NCBI RefSeq assembly: GCF_030315745.1
Contig: NZ_JASXSH010000008.1
Coordinates: 124,001-188,000 of the forward strand
DNA length: 64,000 nt
Reading direction: 5' to 3'
Source of the DNA: Gordonia heveisoli
Lineage (GTDB): Bacteria; Actinomycetota; Actinomycetes; Mycobacteriales; Mycobacteriaceae
Every line of letters begins with the position of its first letter. Positions within the stretch are counted from its first letter, which is position 1. The position numbers and the translations under genes are program-made. The notes beneath the pieces are model-generated. The model was given only the letters and a program-made list of their open reading frames with translations. It was not told the origin of the DNA and did no database searches. Below are positions 1 through 8,563 of this stretch, piece after piece.

Positions 1-359
1 ATGCGGCATCCCGTCGGGTCGATGATCTCTCCCTCGGGATGCGACAGCGGCTGGGCATCGCCGCGGCACTGCTCGGCGACGCCCCGACGATCATCCTCGA
101 CGAACCACTCAACGGCCTCGACATCGACGGAATCCGTTGGATGCGTGGACTTCTGCGCGACCTGGCAAGGCAGGGACGGGCTGTGCTAATCGCCTCGCAC
201 ATGTTCGACGAGGTGGCCCGCACCGGCGATCGCGTCGTCGTTCTCGATCGCGGACGCGTGGTGGCCGACGCCACCGTCGCGGATTTCCGGGGCGGGCACG
301 AGACGCTGGAGGATGCCTACCTCGCAGCCGCACCGCGCCAGGGCGTGGTCGTCACATGA
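1..359 (+). CDS. ABC transporter ATP-binding protein, C-terminal part (5' end outside window)
   Basis: The reading frame is open from the window edge, so this is the 3' part of a gene beginning upstream. The visible protein holds the ABC signature (LSLGMRQRL, where GMRQ replaces the common GQ), Walker B (IILDEPLNGLD), the H-loop (LIASHMFDEV) and the end of the nucleotide-binding domain. The GMRQRL signature and the next gene point to a drug or bacitracin-type ABC-2 exporter that hydrolyses ATP at the inner face of the membrane. Its stop codon overlaps the start of the permease gene by 4 bases (ATGA), so the two are translationally coupled. The substrate cannot be read from the sequence. Confidence 0.9.
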   Translation, partial: AASRRVDDLSLGMRQRLGIAAALLGDAPTIILDEPLNGLDIDGIRWMRGLLRDLARQGRAVLIASHMFDEVARTGDRVVVLDRGRVVADATVADFRGGHETLEDAYLAAAPRQGVVVT

Positions 360-1150
360 CCGCCTTCGCGCAGTTCCGACGCGCCATCCTCGCCGAGCTG
401 ACCCGCGCCGGCGGTCGACGCAGTCTGCTGCTTCTGGGTGCGGTCCCCGGCGCGATCCTGCTGCCGCTGGTGGTGACCGTCGGTATCGCGATCGTGGCCG
501 AGCGGTTCGCCTCGATATCGGGCAGCATCCAGGTCACTTCGGTCGAGACCACGAACTCGATCTACTGGGTGATCACCTTCACCGCGACGGTCTTCGCGGT
601 CATCGCCGCCTACGCACAGGTCACCGCGGAACGCGGGCCGGTCGGCGAAGTCCACCGCTATCTGTACCCGCGTGGTTGGGTAACCGCCCTGGCCCGCTGG
701 GTCGTCTATGGCGCACTCGCAGCCGCCTGCAGCCTCGTTCTGGTGTGCGCGCTACTGCTGATATTGCCCACCGCCTTTCCCGCCGTGTACGCGATGGTCG
801 ACATCTCGTCGGACGCCGGGATCCGATTCCTCTGGGCGGTGCCGGCGTATTCGGCACTCGCTGTCGGCATCGGCATCGGTCTGGCGGGCATCGTCGGCCA
901 TCCGGCCGGAACCGTCGTCATTTTGCTGGCCTGGATTCATCTGGTGGAGAACGTGATCAGCCTCGTTCCCAACGGCTTCGAGATCCAGCTGTATATGCCC
1001 TTCCTGAACGGAACCTACGGCACCGGACAGGAGCTGGCTTTCCTGCCACCGTGGGGCTTTTCGGGTGCGCTGGCCTACATGGGAGCGATCACCATGGCCG
1101 TCTTCGTCGTGGGCGTCGGCGCGGCCACATTACGCCGACGCCGCGGGTAA
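356..1150 (+). CDS. ABC transporter permease, ABC-2 type
   Basis: A 264-residue integral membrane protein starting at the ATG that overlaps the upstream ATPase stop. About six hydrophobic segments are visible: one near residues 22-45, others around 70-85, 110-135, 160-185, 190-210, and one at the C-terminus that ends in a basic tail (TLRRRRG). The order, a first helix followed by a large external loop and then a helical bundle, is usual for ABC-2 exporters paired with GMRQ-type ATPases. It should form the transmembrane channel for the ATPase encoded just before it. No substrate-specific motif is recognisable. Confidence 0.85.
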   Translation: MTAFAQFRRAILAELTRAGGRRSLLLLGAVPGAILLPLVVTVGIAIVAERFASISGSIQVTSVETTNSIYWVITFTATVFAVIAAYAQVTAERGPVGEVHRYLYPRGWVTALARWVVYGALAAACSLVLVCALLLILPTAFPAVYAMVDISSDAGIRFLWAVPAYSALAVGIGIGLAGIVGHPAGTVVILLAWIHLVENVISLVPNGFEIQLYMPFLNGTYGTGQELAFLPPWGFSGALAYMGAITMAVFVVGVGAATLRRRRG

Positions 1151-1186
1151 CCCCTGCCACCGGCGACGATGGCGGCGGGCGGCGTT

Positions 1187-2749
1187 TCAGAACGGCGGCG
1201 GATTCTGCTGATTCCATCGTTCGACCTCTCGGTTCTTGCGGCGCACCTCACGCTCCCGAAGCGCCGTCAGCCGTCGGCGGGCCGGATGATGTTCGGGTAC
1301 CGGCGGAACCGCATTCCCGAACAGGTCACGACCGTTGTAGGCATTGCCCAGGAAGATGTGCCCGGTCGGCGAGGTGAACCAGGCCCGCTGGAACTCGTCC
1401 TGATAGTCCTGCCAGAAGCCGAATGTCTTGATCCGATGATGAAAGCGACACAACGGCTCCAGGTTTCGTGCATCGGTCGGGCCACCTCGGCCGGGATCTT
1501 CATGGTTGAACGGCTCGGAGTGGTCAAGGTCGACGGTCCAGACCGGATTGTTGCAACCCGGGAACGAGCAGCACAGTTCCCCGGACCGAACAAGTGCTTG
1601 CAGCCGCCGGTTCGGCGCGTAGGTGCGCCGAGCACGGTCGGCCGCATCCCGATCGGAGAGGGCATCGAAGGCGACATAGGAACGTTTGGCCTCGAACAGC
1701 AGGGCTCTTGCAGTCTCGGCGTCGATGACACCCTGACCGTCGAGGAATCCCGGCCGATCGTCGAGCCCGACGAGGGTCGAAAGATTCACCACGATGTGAA
1801 AGGTCGGCTGGATCGCGGGCACACCGGGTTCGACGGCGCGTCCACCTGCGCCAGGGTCCGTGTCCGGCGGTGCACAGATGTCCGGCGGTGTGCGCACACA
1901 TTCGGAACATGTGCAGTCGAGGTGCGTGGACCCGGCGGCGAGCGCGAGGAGGGCGTCGGCCCGGCGTTGGGCCCTGGTACGCGGATCGGCGGCGTGAACC
2001 TCGGCGGCCATATGGGCGAGGCGCGCATTGAGGGCCGCGGCGTCGGCGAGCGGCAGCGATCCGCTGACCCGTGATTGCCCGGGGGCGAACCGGTCAGACC
2101 CGACGATGATGTTCCGGTCATCTTCGGCACGTTCCCGACGGCGACGCATCGCGCCCGGGTCGAATTCGGCGATGATCGCGTCGACCATGACGGTGAACCG
2201 GGTGGTGGACATGGGTGGGCGATCGAAGATGGCTTCAGCCAAGTGCACATCTACGTCGTGAATATGCTCGGCTGACACCAATTCTGTTCGCTTCAAACAT
2301 ATCTCGAAGCGGCGCGCGTCGATCCGCCCGCAGGCGAGGGCATGTCCGGTGAACGCGAGTCGGTATCGCAGACCATCACCGGCGATGATCTTCTGCCGCG
2401 CCTGCGCCGGGGTGATGGTCAGGATTGCCCCGACGTCAGCGATGGCCCGCTCGAGACCGTCCGGCCCGAACGCCTCCCGAGCACCAGTACCCGCCCGCGC
2501 CCGTGCCACCCGCTCGGCGAGGTCGATCATCGAGGTCGACTCGCACGACTCGCCACGCAACTCGGCAACCTCGGACTGATACTCCTCCTCGCGCTGCTGA
2601 TGAATCCTGCTGGCAGCCATCAGCATTCGATACTCGGCGGCTGCGGCGAACGACTTGCAGTGCGCCAGTACCTCAACCAGTTCCGCAGCAGTCAGCTCGT
2701 CGTCACCACGATGTTCGGTGACCACACTCTCGTCGCACCCGACCTGCAT
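1187..2749 (-). CDS. DUF222 / HNH endonuclease domain protein (13E12 repeat family)
   Basis: A 520-residue protein with the two-part layout of the actinobacterial 13E12 family: an N-terminal and central DUF222 region (about residues 15-330) and a C-terminal HNH nuclease signature (about 392-441). The HNH part shows CSFPGC, then DLDHSEPFNH and LCRFHHRIK, giving the zinc cysteines and catalytic histidines of a beta-beta-alpha-metal fold. The C-terminus is basic (about residues 490-515). Such genes are multicopy in mycobacteria, Gordonia and Rhodococcus and are sometimes recombination hot spots; the cellular role is unknown. No terminal repeats or partner transposase are seen here, so I do not call it a mobile element. 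The ATG lies 6 bases after a TATGTT hexamer. Confidence 0.9.
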   Translation of the reverse strand: MQVGCDESVVTEHRGDDELTAAELVEVLAHCKSFAAAAEYRMLMAASRIHQQREEEYQSEVAELRGESCESTSMIDLAERVARARAGTGAREAFGPDGLERAIADVGAILTITPAQARQKIIAGDGLRYRLAFTGHALACGRIDARRFEICLKRTELVSAEHIHDVDVHLAEAIFDRPPMSTTRFTVMVDAIIAEFDPGAMRRRRERAEDDRNIIVGSDRFAPGQSRVSGSLPLADAAALNARLAHMAAEVHAADPRTRAQRRADALLALAAGSTHLDCTCSECVRTPPDICAPPDTDPGAGGRAVEPGVPAIQPTFHIVVNLSTLVGLDDRPGFLDGQGVIDAETARALLFEAKRSYVAFDALSDRDAADRARRTYAPNRRLQALVRSGELCCSFPGCNNPVWTVDLDHSEPFNHEDPGRGGPTDARNLEPLCRFHHRIKTFGFWQDYQDEFQRAWFTSPTGHIFLGNAYNGRDLFGNAVPPVPEHHPARRRLTALREREVRRKNREVERWNQQNPPPF

Positions 2750-2755
2750 ACATCG

Positions 2756-2761
2756 AACATA
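2756..2761 (-). promoter_or_regulatory. -10 element of leaderless DUF222/HNH gene
   Basis: On the minus strand TATGTT lies 6 bases before the ATG at 2749, with no purine-rich ribosome site between. This places the transcription start at or next to the start codon. Confidence 0.45.
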
Positions 2762-2935
2762 CAGGCGACTACCGACAACGTGTGGCCGTCGTCACCGCCT
2801 GTGGACAACGGCAAATTTGGGCCAGAGCCACCGATCTTCGCGGCCACCGGTGGACATGCATTCTAGAGTTGCAGCCAGGGCGATCGACCGTTCGGCCGGC
2901 GCCATGTTGTTGCACAAGGAAAGTGGTGGTCGACA

Positions 2936-3967
2936 GTGTGTACCCGCGTGATCTGGCCCGACGCCGCCGGCGCCGTCCTGGTCGGTCGAAACATGGACTT
3001 CCACAAGGACCTGATGACGAATCTGTGGAAGCAACCCCGCGGCGTACAGCGGGACGACGGGGTCCGCGGCAAGCTGACCTGGACGTCGAAGTACGGCAGC
3101 GTCATCGCCGCCGCCTTCGACATCATCTCCGTGGACGGGATCAACGAGGCCGGCCTCGCCGGACATGTCCTGTGGCTGGCCGAATCCACCTATGGCACTT
3201 ACGACGAGTCGCGGCCCGCTCTCAGCCAGGCCAGTTGGCTGCAGTATTTCCTCGACAACTTCGCGACCGTCGCCGAGGCGGTCGAATGGATCGGCCAGAC
3301 CGACGTCCAGGTGATCCAGATGGACGATCCCACCGGCGGAAATCCGCCCACCATCCATCTCGCACTCGACGACGCCACCGGCGATTCGGCGATCATCGAG
3401 TACATCGACGGCAAGGCGAAGGTCTACCACAGTCGCGACTATCACGTGATGACCAATTCGCCGACCTACGACCGGCAGATCGAACTGCTGACGCGCTGGG
3501 AGGGATTGGGCGGTGATCAGCCGCTGCCCGGCGACACCGACGCCGAACATCGCTTTGCCCGCGCCGCCTACTACGCGAGCCGGCTGCCCGCCCCGTCCAG
3601 CCCGGTCGACGCGATTGCCGGCATGCTCAGCGTCATCCGCAACGCGGCCCAGCCGTTCCGTATCCCCGATCCCGGTAAACCCGATGCGTCGCAGACGATC
3701 TGGCAGACGGTGACGGATCTGACCAACCGCCGGTTCGTGTACGAGTCGACGACCCGCCCGAATATCGTGTGGGTCGACCTCGCCGACCTCGATTTCGCCG
3801 AGGGCACCCCGCAGCTGAAGCTCGACCTGTGCGGCAAGTTGTCGCTGGAGGGCGGGATCGCCGGCAATGTCGGCGATCAGTTCGAGGACGACGGCCCGAT
3901 GACTTTCCTCTCACTGACCATGCTCGAGCAGCTCGCCGCTGCCGGGCAGGCCGCACCAGCCGGCTGA
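2936..3967 (+). CDS. Linear amide C-N hydrolase (choloylglycine hydrolase / penicillin V acylase family)
   Basis: A 343-residue Ntn-hydrolase. It starts GTG-TGT, so after removal of Met the N-terminal Cys2 becomes the nucleophile, the hallmark of the family. Arg and Asp of the VGRNMDFHKD segment (about residues 17-24), an Asn in the INEAGLAGH segment (about residue 70) and a strongly acidic/aromatic C-terminal half fit the family. It has no signal peptide, so it is probably cytoplasmic. The family hydrolyses bile-salt amides, penicillin V or N-acyl homoserine lactones; which of these applies here cannot be told. An AAGGAAAG stretch about 11 bases upstream may be the ribosome site. Monocistronic, divergent from the DUF222 gene. 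Confidence 0.85.
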   Translation: MCTRVIWPDAAGAVLVGRNMDFHKDLMTNLWKQPRGVQRDDGVRGKLTWTSKYGSVIAAAFDIISVDGINEAGLAGHVLWLAESTYGTYDESRPALSQASWLQYFLDNFATVAEAVEWIGQTDVQVIQMDDPTGGNPPTIHLALDDATGDSAIIEYIDGKAKVYHSRDYHVMTNSPTYDRQIELLTRWEGLGGDQPLPGDTDAEHRFARAAYYASRLPAPSSPVDAIAGMLSVIRNAAQPFRIPDPGKPDASQTIWQTVTDLTNRRFVYESTTRPNIVWVDLADLDFAEGTPQLKLDLCGKLSLEGGIAGNVGDQFEDDGPMTFLSLTMLEQLAAAGQAAPAG

Positions 3968-3995
3968 GCATCGCTGCCGAGGATCTACGGCGACC

Positions 3996-4877
3996 TCACA
4001 TGTCCCGGTAGTCGCGCACCGACATCCGTGCACCACGGCGCGGTGCCATCCGGCCGGCCATCTCGCACATGCGGATCACCCGATAGCGATGTCCCGCATA
4101 GGGTTCGAGTAAGTCGAGCATGCCGTCGTCGTCGACCTTCGCGCCGATCAGGGTGGTGCCGACCAGTGCGGGGATGTGGTAGTCGCCGACGGGGACGGCG
4201 TCGGCGTCACCGACCGCCCGCGCCCTCGTCTCGGCCGCCGTCCATGGTCCGATGCCGCGCAGCACGGTCAGCTTGTCGGCGTGGGTTTCGACGTCGAGGG
4301 AGGTCGCACCGCGGATGGTGCGCATCCGCACCGGTTCGATGCCACTGCGATGCCACTCCCACACCGGGATGGCCGCCCAGTCGGCGCGCGGTGGCGGCAC
4401 CCGCATCGACTCCGGCACCGGGCCGGGAGCCGGTTCTCCGTAGCGCCGCAACAGATGTCGCCAGGCACGCCAGGCCTCGGCACCGACCACCTTCTGTTCC
4501 AGAATGGCCGGCACCAGTGCCTCCCACACCCGGTCGCTGCGCCCGATCCGCAGGCCCGGCGTCGCGGCCACCAACCGTCTCACCACCTCGTCGCGGATCG
4601 GCATCGATGTCGGATCATCCTGTCCGCCAAGCTGACCGGGCGAATGGTCGACGAGCCACGCGGCACCCGAACCCCACGCCCGGATGTCGACGGCCCCATC
4701 CCGCACGGCATACGTGACCGTGCCAGGACCGTCGGGAGTGCTGACCGCGCGCCACACCGATCCGTCGCGCCCGTACCGGAAGGCGGGATCACCGCTGCCC
4801 CGCCGATGCAGGCCGAGCGTCATCCGCAAGTCCACCGGACCCGGCGGGGTCCAGCGGCGGGCGAGCTCGGTGGTCAT
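3996..4877 (-). CDS. DNA-3-methyladenine glycosylase 2-like protein (HhH-GPD superfamily)
   Basis: A 293-residue protein with a helix-hairpin-helix segment (LTVLRGIGPWTA) followed about 20 residues later by DAVPVGDYHI, where the Asp occupies the place of the catalytic Asp of the HhH-GPD fold. The preceding VWEALVPAILEQKV matches the EAL(V/I)xxILEQQ(V) segment of AlkA-like glycosylases. It probably removes alkylated purines in base-excision repair, but several actinobacterial members of this branch are uncharacterised. The start MTTEL was chosen because TAACCT lies 7 bases upstream and residues encoded further upstream look non-coding. Confidence 0.8.
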   Translation of the reverse strand: MTTELARRWTPPGPVDLRMTLGLHRRGSGDPAFRYGRDGSVWRAVSTPDGPGTVTYAVRDGAVDIRAWGSGAAWLVDHSPGQLGGQDDPTSMPIRDEVVRRLVAATPGLRIGRSDRVWEALVPAILEQKVVGAEAWRAWRHLLRRYGEPAPGPVPESMRVPPPRADWAAIPVWEWHRSGIEPVRMRTIRGATSLDVETHADKLTVLRGIGPWTAAETRARAVGDADAVPVGDYHIPALVGTTLIGAKVDDDGMLDLLEPYAGHRYRVIRMCEMAGRMAPRRGARMSVRDYRDM

Positions 4878-4884
4878 CGGTCCC

Positions 4885-4890
4885 AGGTTA
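4885..4890 (-). promoter_or_regulatory. -10 element of leaderless HhH-GPD gene
   Basis: Minus-strand TAACCT, 7 bases before the ATG at 4877; no ribosome-binding site is present in between. Confidence 0.45.
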
Positions 4891-4953
4891 GCGCCGCACA
4901 CCCATGATCGAGCAGGCGCGCCCGGCTCCGGTTGCGATCGACCGAACAAGACG

Positions 4954-4990
4954 ATGGGCGGCGCCCGGAAAGAATCCGGTCACCGCCCAT
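4954..4990 (-). terminator. Terminator hairpin downstream of lpd
   Basis: Interrupted inverted repeat: ATGGGCGG pairs with CCGCCCAT and, inside, CCGGA pairs with TCCGG around a short A-rich loop. It lies just beyond the lpd stop codon at 5006. Confidence 0.6.
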
Positions 4991-5005
4991 CCGTCGAACG
5001 ACTGA

Positions 5006-6391
5006 TCACAAGTTGATCATGTGCCCGATCGCGCCGTGGAACGTTTCTTGCAGTGCTTCCGACAGCGTCGGGTGGGTGTGTACGTTGCGGGCCAGTTCCT
5101 TGGCGGTCAGGTCCCACTTGTGGGCGAGGGTCAGCTCGGGCAGCATCTCGGAAACGTTGTCGCCCACCAGGTGTCCGCCGAGCAGTTCGTCGGTGTCGGC
5201 GTTGGTGATGAGCTTGACGAAACCGGCGGTCTCGGCCAGGCCCTGCGCCTTGCCGTTCGCGCTGAACGGGAAGGTGGTGGCCTTGACGTTGTAGCCCTCG
5301 TCCTTGGCCTGCGCCTCGGTGAGTCCGAAGGAGGCGACCTGCGGCTGACAGAAGGTGGCGCGCGGCATGAAGCGGTAGTCACCCAGCGTCATCGTCTCGG
5401 CACCGGCCATGGTCTCGGCGGCGACGACACCCTGCGCCTCGGCGACGTGTGCGAGCTGCAGTTTCGCGGTGACGTCACCGATCGCGTAGATGCCGTCGAC
5501 GTTGGTGCGCATGTAGTCGTCGATGGCGATGGCACCGCGGTCGGTGAGCTGCACCCCGGTCTTCTCCAGGCCGAAGCCCTCGACGCGCGGGGCGAAGCCC
5601 ACCGACATGAGGACCTTGTCGACGGTGAGCGAACCGTCGGCGCCCTTGCTGTCCTTGTAGGTGACGGTGACGTCGTTGCCGTTGTCGGTGACGGTCTGCA
5701 CGCCGGTGGAGGTCAGCACCTTGACACCGAGCTTCTTGTATTCCTTGGCGATGGCCTTGGAGACGTCGACATCCTCGTTGGGCAGCACCCGGTCGAGGAA
5801 CTCGATGATCGTCACGTCGACGCCGTAGTTGGCGAGGACATAGCCGAACTCCATGCCGATGGCGCCAGCGCCGACGATGACGATCGACTTCGGCAGATCG
5901 CGGGTGAGGATCTGGGTCTCGTAGGTGACGACGTTGTCGCTCAATTCGACGCCGGGCAGCAGCTTGACCGTCGATCCGGTGTCGATGATGACGTTGTCGA
6001 AGGTGATCTCGCGATCGCCAACCTTGATCGTCTTGGCGTCGGTGAACACACCGTATCCGTCGATCTCGGTGATCTTGTTCTTCTTCATCAGGAAGTGAAC
6101 ACCCTTGACGATGCCCTCGGAGACCTTCCGGCTGCGGTCGAAGGCGGCGCCGAAATCGAAGCTCGCCTCCCCGGAGATGCCGAAGGTCTTCGCCTGATGA
6201 TTGAAGATGTGTGCGAGCTCAGCGTTGCGCAACAACGCCTTGGACGGGATACATCCGACGTTGAGGCACACACCGCCCCAGTACTTCTCTTCGATGACGG
6301 CGGTTTTCATGCCCAGCTGAGCCGACCGGATCGCGGCTACGTACCCACCTGGACCTGCACCCAATACAACTGTTTGAAAGTGTTCAGCCAC
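5006..6391 (-). CDS. lpd: Dihydrolipoyl dehydrogenase (E3)
   Basis: A 461-residue flavoprotein that reoxidises dihydrolipoamide of 2-oxoacid dehydrogenase complexes with NAD+; in mycobacteria the same enzyme also serves the peroxynitrite reductase system. Visible are the FAD-binding GAGPGG near residue 11, the redox disulfide [13 protein letters not shown] (Cys42/Cys47), the NAD-binding [10 protein letters not shown] near residue 180, the second FAD motif YAIGDV, and the C-terminal [12 protein letters not shown] with the catalytic His-Glu. It is close to M. tuberculosis LpdC from end to end. The GTG start (VAEHF) is chosen from homology and because TAGGCT lies 7 bases upstream. It is monocistronic with its own terminator; no E1/E2 genes are near, as usual in this order. 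Confidence 0.97.
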   Translation of the reverse strand: MAEHFQTVVLGAGPGGYVAAIRSAQLGMKTAVIEEKYWGGVCLNVGCIPSKALLRNAELAHIFNHQAKTFGISGEASFDFGAAFDRSRKVSEGIVKGVHFLMKKNKITEIDGYGVFTDAKTIKVGDREITFDNVIIDTGSTVKLLPGVELSDNVVTYETQILTRDLPKSIVIVGAGAIGMEFGYVLANYGVDVTIIEFLDRVLPNEDVDVSKAIAKEYKKLGVKVLTSTGVQTVTDNGNDVTVTYKDSKGADGSLTVDKVLMSVGFAPRVEGFGLEKTGVQLTDRGAIAIDDYMRTNVDGIYAIGDVTAKLQLAHVAEAQGVVAAETMAGAETMTLGDYRFMPRATFCQPQVASFGLTEAQAKDEGYNVKATTFPFSANGKAQGLAETAGFVKLITNADTDELLGGHLVGDNVSEMLPELTLAHKWDLTAKELARNVHTHPTLSEALQETFHGAIGHMINL

Positions 6392-6398
6392 GACCGCC

Positions 6399-6404
6399 AG
6401 CCTA
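6399..6404 (-). promoter_or_regulatory. -10 element of leaderless lpd
   Basis: Minus-strand TAGGCT, 7 bases before the GTG at 6391. It supports this GTG over upstream starts. Confidence 0.5.
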
Positions 6405-6467
6405 CTTCGCCGACCGGTGTCGCCGCAGTCCGTCCCGCTACCCGCCAGTAGGCCCCCGCCGCGTCCC

Positions 6468-6577
6468 AAAAGTCGGGGACGAACCACTCTTCCCCGACCT
6501 TCCGACTCTTCCCCGATCTACACCCCACGGAAGAACCCAAACCTCGGGGACGAACACTCCTCCCCGACTTTCGGCAG
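6468..6577. repeat. Dispersed hairpin repeat cluster (copies A and B)
   Basis: Two related palindromic units lie in the lpd-TetR intergenic region. Copy A (6468-6504) has arms AAGTCGGGGA and TCCCCGACcTT; copy B (6540-6577) has arms CTCGGGGA and TCCCCGA. Both share the core GGGGACGAAC and an ACTC(C/T)TCCCC right arm. Another ACTCTTCCCCGA half-unit sits between them. Read on the minus strand, about 55 bases of the cluster align with the region at 23461-23515, including GTTCGTCCCCGAGGTT. This is a REP/MITE-like intergenic family; no associated transposase is in the window. Confidence 0.7.
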
Positions 6578-6606
6578 CGGGCCCAGCACTACGCGGATGT
6601 CCGGCC

Positions 6607-6638
6607 GATTCAATCAGTGATTGAATCGCTGATTGAAC
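6607..6638. promoter_or_regulatory. Operator: three TGATTGAA half-sites for the adjacent TetR regulator
   Basis: GATTCAATCA (6607-6616) and its exact inverse TGATTGAATC (6618-6627) flank a single central base. A third half-site, TGATTGAAC, follows at 6630-6638. The array covers the -35 to -10 spacer of the promoter at 6621-6650, so a bound repressor would block RNA polymerase. It is AT-rich in an otherwise GC-rich sequence. Confidence 0.8.
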
Positions 6639-6650
6639 TGTGGGTACTAT
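6621..6650 (+). promoter_or_regulatory. Promoter of the TetR / Old Yellow Enzyme operon
   Basis: -35 TTGAAT (6621-6626) and -10 TACTAT (6645-6650) with an 18-base spacer. The -10 ends 6 bases before the GTG start at 6657, so the message is probably leaderless. The -35 lies within the operator palindrome. Confidence 0.7.
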
Positions 6651-6656
6651 GGCGAC

Positions 6657-7271
6657 GTGACCACCACCACACCCTCGTCGACGCGGATGCAGCTGCTCGC
6701 CGTCGCCGAACGCCTGTTCCTGGCGGACGGATACGACGCGGTGTCGGTGCGGGCGATCTGCGCGGCCGCCGACGCCAACCCTGCCGCCGTGCACTACCAC
6801 TTCGGCTCCAAGGAGGGGCTGACGGTAGCCCTGCTCGAGGACCGTCTGGCCCCGCTGTGGGCCGACCCGCTCGCCGGTGTCGAACCGGGCAGCGACTCGA
6901 TCGCCCACGTCGTCGAGGTGATCATCCGGCCCCTCGTCGAACTGCAGGCCGACCCGCTGGGCCAACTGCACCTGCAGTTGCTCTCGCGATTTGCACTCAC
7001 CCGCCCGGACGCCGAATGGACCGGCCGCTGGTTCCGGCTCGACGCGTGGTCGCCGATCCTCGCCGCCGCGGTCGGCGACCTCGACGATGAGACCGCCCGC
7101 CGACGCTGGGCGCTCGCCTTCGAACTGATCATGGTCCGCGTCGGCCGCGCACGGTCGCCGCTGCGCCCGGCGGCCGTCGCCGCCCTCATCGACTTCGTGA
7201 CCGCGGGTCTGTCGGCCCCGGTCCACGATTCCCGACCAACAGCCCCCTCAGCCCACAGGAGTAGCCGATGA
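6657..7271 (+). CDS. TetR family transcriptional regulator
   Basis: A 204-residue protein. The N-terminal helix-turn-helix is clear (about residues 10-55: AERLFLADGYDAVSVRAI, then ANPAAVHYHFGSKEGL). The C-terminal ligand domain is not assignable to a ligand class. The GTG start is favoured by the well-placed -10 hexamer. Its stop overlaps the ATG of the Old Yellow Enzyme gene by 4 bases, so repressor and enzyme are made from one message. With the three-half-site operator upstream it should repress its own operon, with release probably by a substrate or product of the flavoenzyme (inference). Confidence 0.93.
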   Translation: MTTTTPSSTRMQLLAVAERLFLADGYDAVSVRAICAAADANPAAVHYHFGSKEGLTVALLEDRLAPLWADPLAGVEPGSDSIAHVVEVIIRPLVELQADPLGQLHLQLLSRFALTRPDAEWTGRWFRLDAWSPILAAAVGDLDDETARRRWALAFELIMVRVGRARSPLRPAAVAALIDFVTAGLSAPVHDSRPTAPSAHRSSR

Positions 7272-8491
7272 CCAGCCCGCATCAGCCCGCCGACGCCCCG
7301 GCAGCCAAAGACCCCTTCGCCCCGACCCGGCTCGGCCCGCTCACACTGCGCAACCGTCTGATCAAATGCGCCACCTTCGAGGGCATGACCCCCGATGCGC
7401 TGGTCACCGACGAACTCATCGACTTCCACCGCGAAACCGCGGCGGGCGGCGTCGCGATCAGCACCGTCGCCTACTGCGCGGTCGCGCCCGAGGGCCGCAC
7501 CGATCGCCACCAGATCTGGCTGCGTGACGAGGCTGCGCCGGGGCTGCGCCGCCTGACCGACGCCATCCACGCCGAAGGCGCGCTGGCCGCCGCACAGATG
7601 GGCCATGCCGGCGCGGTCGCCAACTCCGCCTCCAACCGCGCGCGGGCCCTCGGCCCGGGCACGCTACCCAGCGCGGGTGGGGCGCCGACACTCAAGATGA
7701 GCGTCGAACAGATCCGGGAGATGGTCCAGAACTTCCGACGGGGCGCACGTATCGCGGTCGACTCCGGCTTCGATGCCCTCGAATTGCATTGTGGCCACAA
7801 CTATTTGCTGAGTTCGTTCCTGTCACCACTGCTCAACCACCGCCGCGACGAGTACGGCGGCTCCCTCGTCAACCGCTCTCGTTTCGCCCGCGAGGTGGTC
7901 GAGGCGGTGCGCGAGGAAGTCGGCACCGACGTGGCGATCTGGGTGAAACTCAACATGTACGACGGGGCGGGACGTTTCGGATTCGGCATCGACGAGGCGT
8001 GCGAGGTCGCCCGGATGCTGGAATCCGACGGCCATCTCGACGCCATCGAGCCCACCGCCGGTTCCTCGCTGCTCAACCCGATGTATCTCTTCCACGGCGA
8101 CGCACCCCGCAAGGAATTCGCCAAGGCCTTCGAGGGGCCGATGCGTCTGGCCATGAAGGCCGGCGGCTGGTTCTTCCTCAAGGAGTACGACTATCACCCC
8201 GGCTACCTGCTCCCACTCGCCCGGCAACTTCGGGCTGCGGTCGACCTGCCGCTGATCCTGTTGGGCGGCATCACCGATCGCGACTCGATACAGATGGCGC
8301 TCGACGAGGGCTTCGACTTCATGGCGATGGGCCGGGCAGTGCTGCGCGAACCGGATCTCCCCCTGCGCATCCAGGCCGACCCCGCCACCAAGTCGCGCTG
8401 CCTGCACTGCAATCTGTGTATGCCGACGATCTACAGCAAGACCCGCTGCCCCATCCGAACCGGCGAGGTCCCCGACCCACTGCCGGCCTGA
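7268..8491 (+). CDS. NADH:flavin oxidoreductase (Old Yellow Enzyme family)
   Basis: A 407-residue FMN-dependent ene-reductase-like protein. The N-terminus (FAPTRLGPLTLRNRLIK) is the usual OYE opening; QMGHAGA, the His/Asn pair in the HCGHNYLLSSFLSP segment, the LNHRRDEYGGS loop and LLGGITD with AMGRAVL near the C-terminus are family hallmarks. The C-terminus has a Cys cluster (CLHCNLCMPTIYSKTRC) resembling the Fe-S ligands of larger 2,4-dienoyl-CoA reductases, yet the protein stops there and lacks their C-terminal FAD/NAD domain. It would need a separate electron donor or use NAD(P)H directly. It is the second gene of a TetR-controlled operon, so likely an inducible detoxification or catabolic enzyme. 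Confidence 0.92.
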   Translation: MTSPHQPADAPAAKDPFAPTRLGPLTLRNRLIKCATFEGMTPDALVTDELIDFHRETAAGGVAISTVAYCAVAPEGRTDRHQIWLRDEAAPGLRRLTDAIHAEGALAAAQMGHAGAVANSASNRARALGPGTLPSAGGAPTLKMSVEQIREMVQNFRRGARIAVDSGFDALELHCGHNYLLSSFLSPLLNHRRDEYGGSLVNRSRFAREVVEAVREEVGTDVAIWVKLNMYDGAGRFGFGIDEACEVARMLESDGHLDAIEPTAGSSLLNPMYLFHGDAPRKEFAKAFEGPMRLAMKAGGWFFLKEYDYHPGYLLPLARQLRAAVDLPLILLGGITDRDSIQMALDEGFDFMAMGRAVLREPDLPLRIQADPATKSRCLHCNLCMPTIYSKTRCPIRTGEVPDPLPA

Positions 8492-8550
8492 CGCCGACGA
8501 CGGGGTCGGCCGACCGGACGACGGTTCGGCCAATCCGCCCGACGGCCGAC

Positions 8551-8556
8551 TATCGT
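8551..8556 (+). promoter_or_regulatory. -10 element of leaderless hypothetical gene
   Basis: TATCGT, 7 bases before the ATG at 8564; no ribosome site lies between. Confidence 0.4.
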
Positions 8557-8563
8557 GCGTCCG

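Noticed and set aside
1187-2749. Treating the DUF222/HNH gene as an insertion sequence
   Set aside because: No terminal inverted repeats, target duplication or transposase motif. The HNH family is chromosomal and multicopy in these genera.
5021-6451. A 476-codon plus-strand frame opposite lpd
   Set aside because: lpd is unmistakable; the antisense frame has no motif or start signal.
6468-6577. CRISPR-like array from the repeated TCCCCG units
   Set aside because: Units are few, unequally spaced and palindromic, with no regular spacers and no cas gene.
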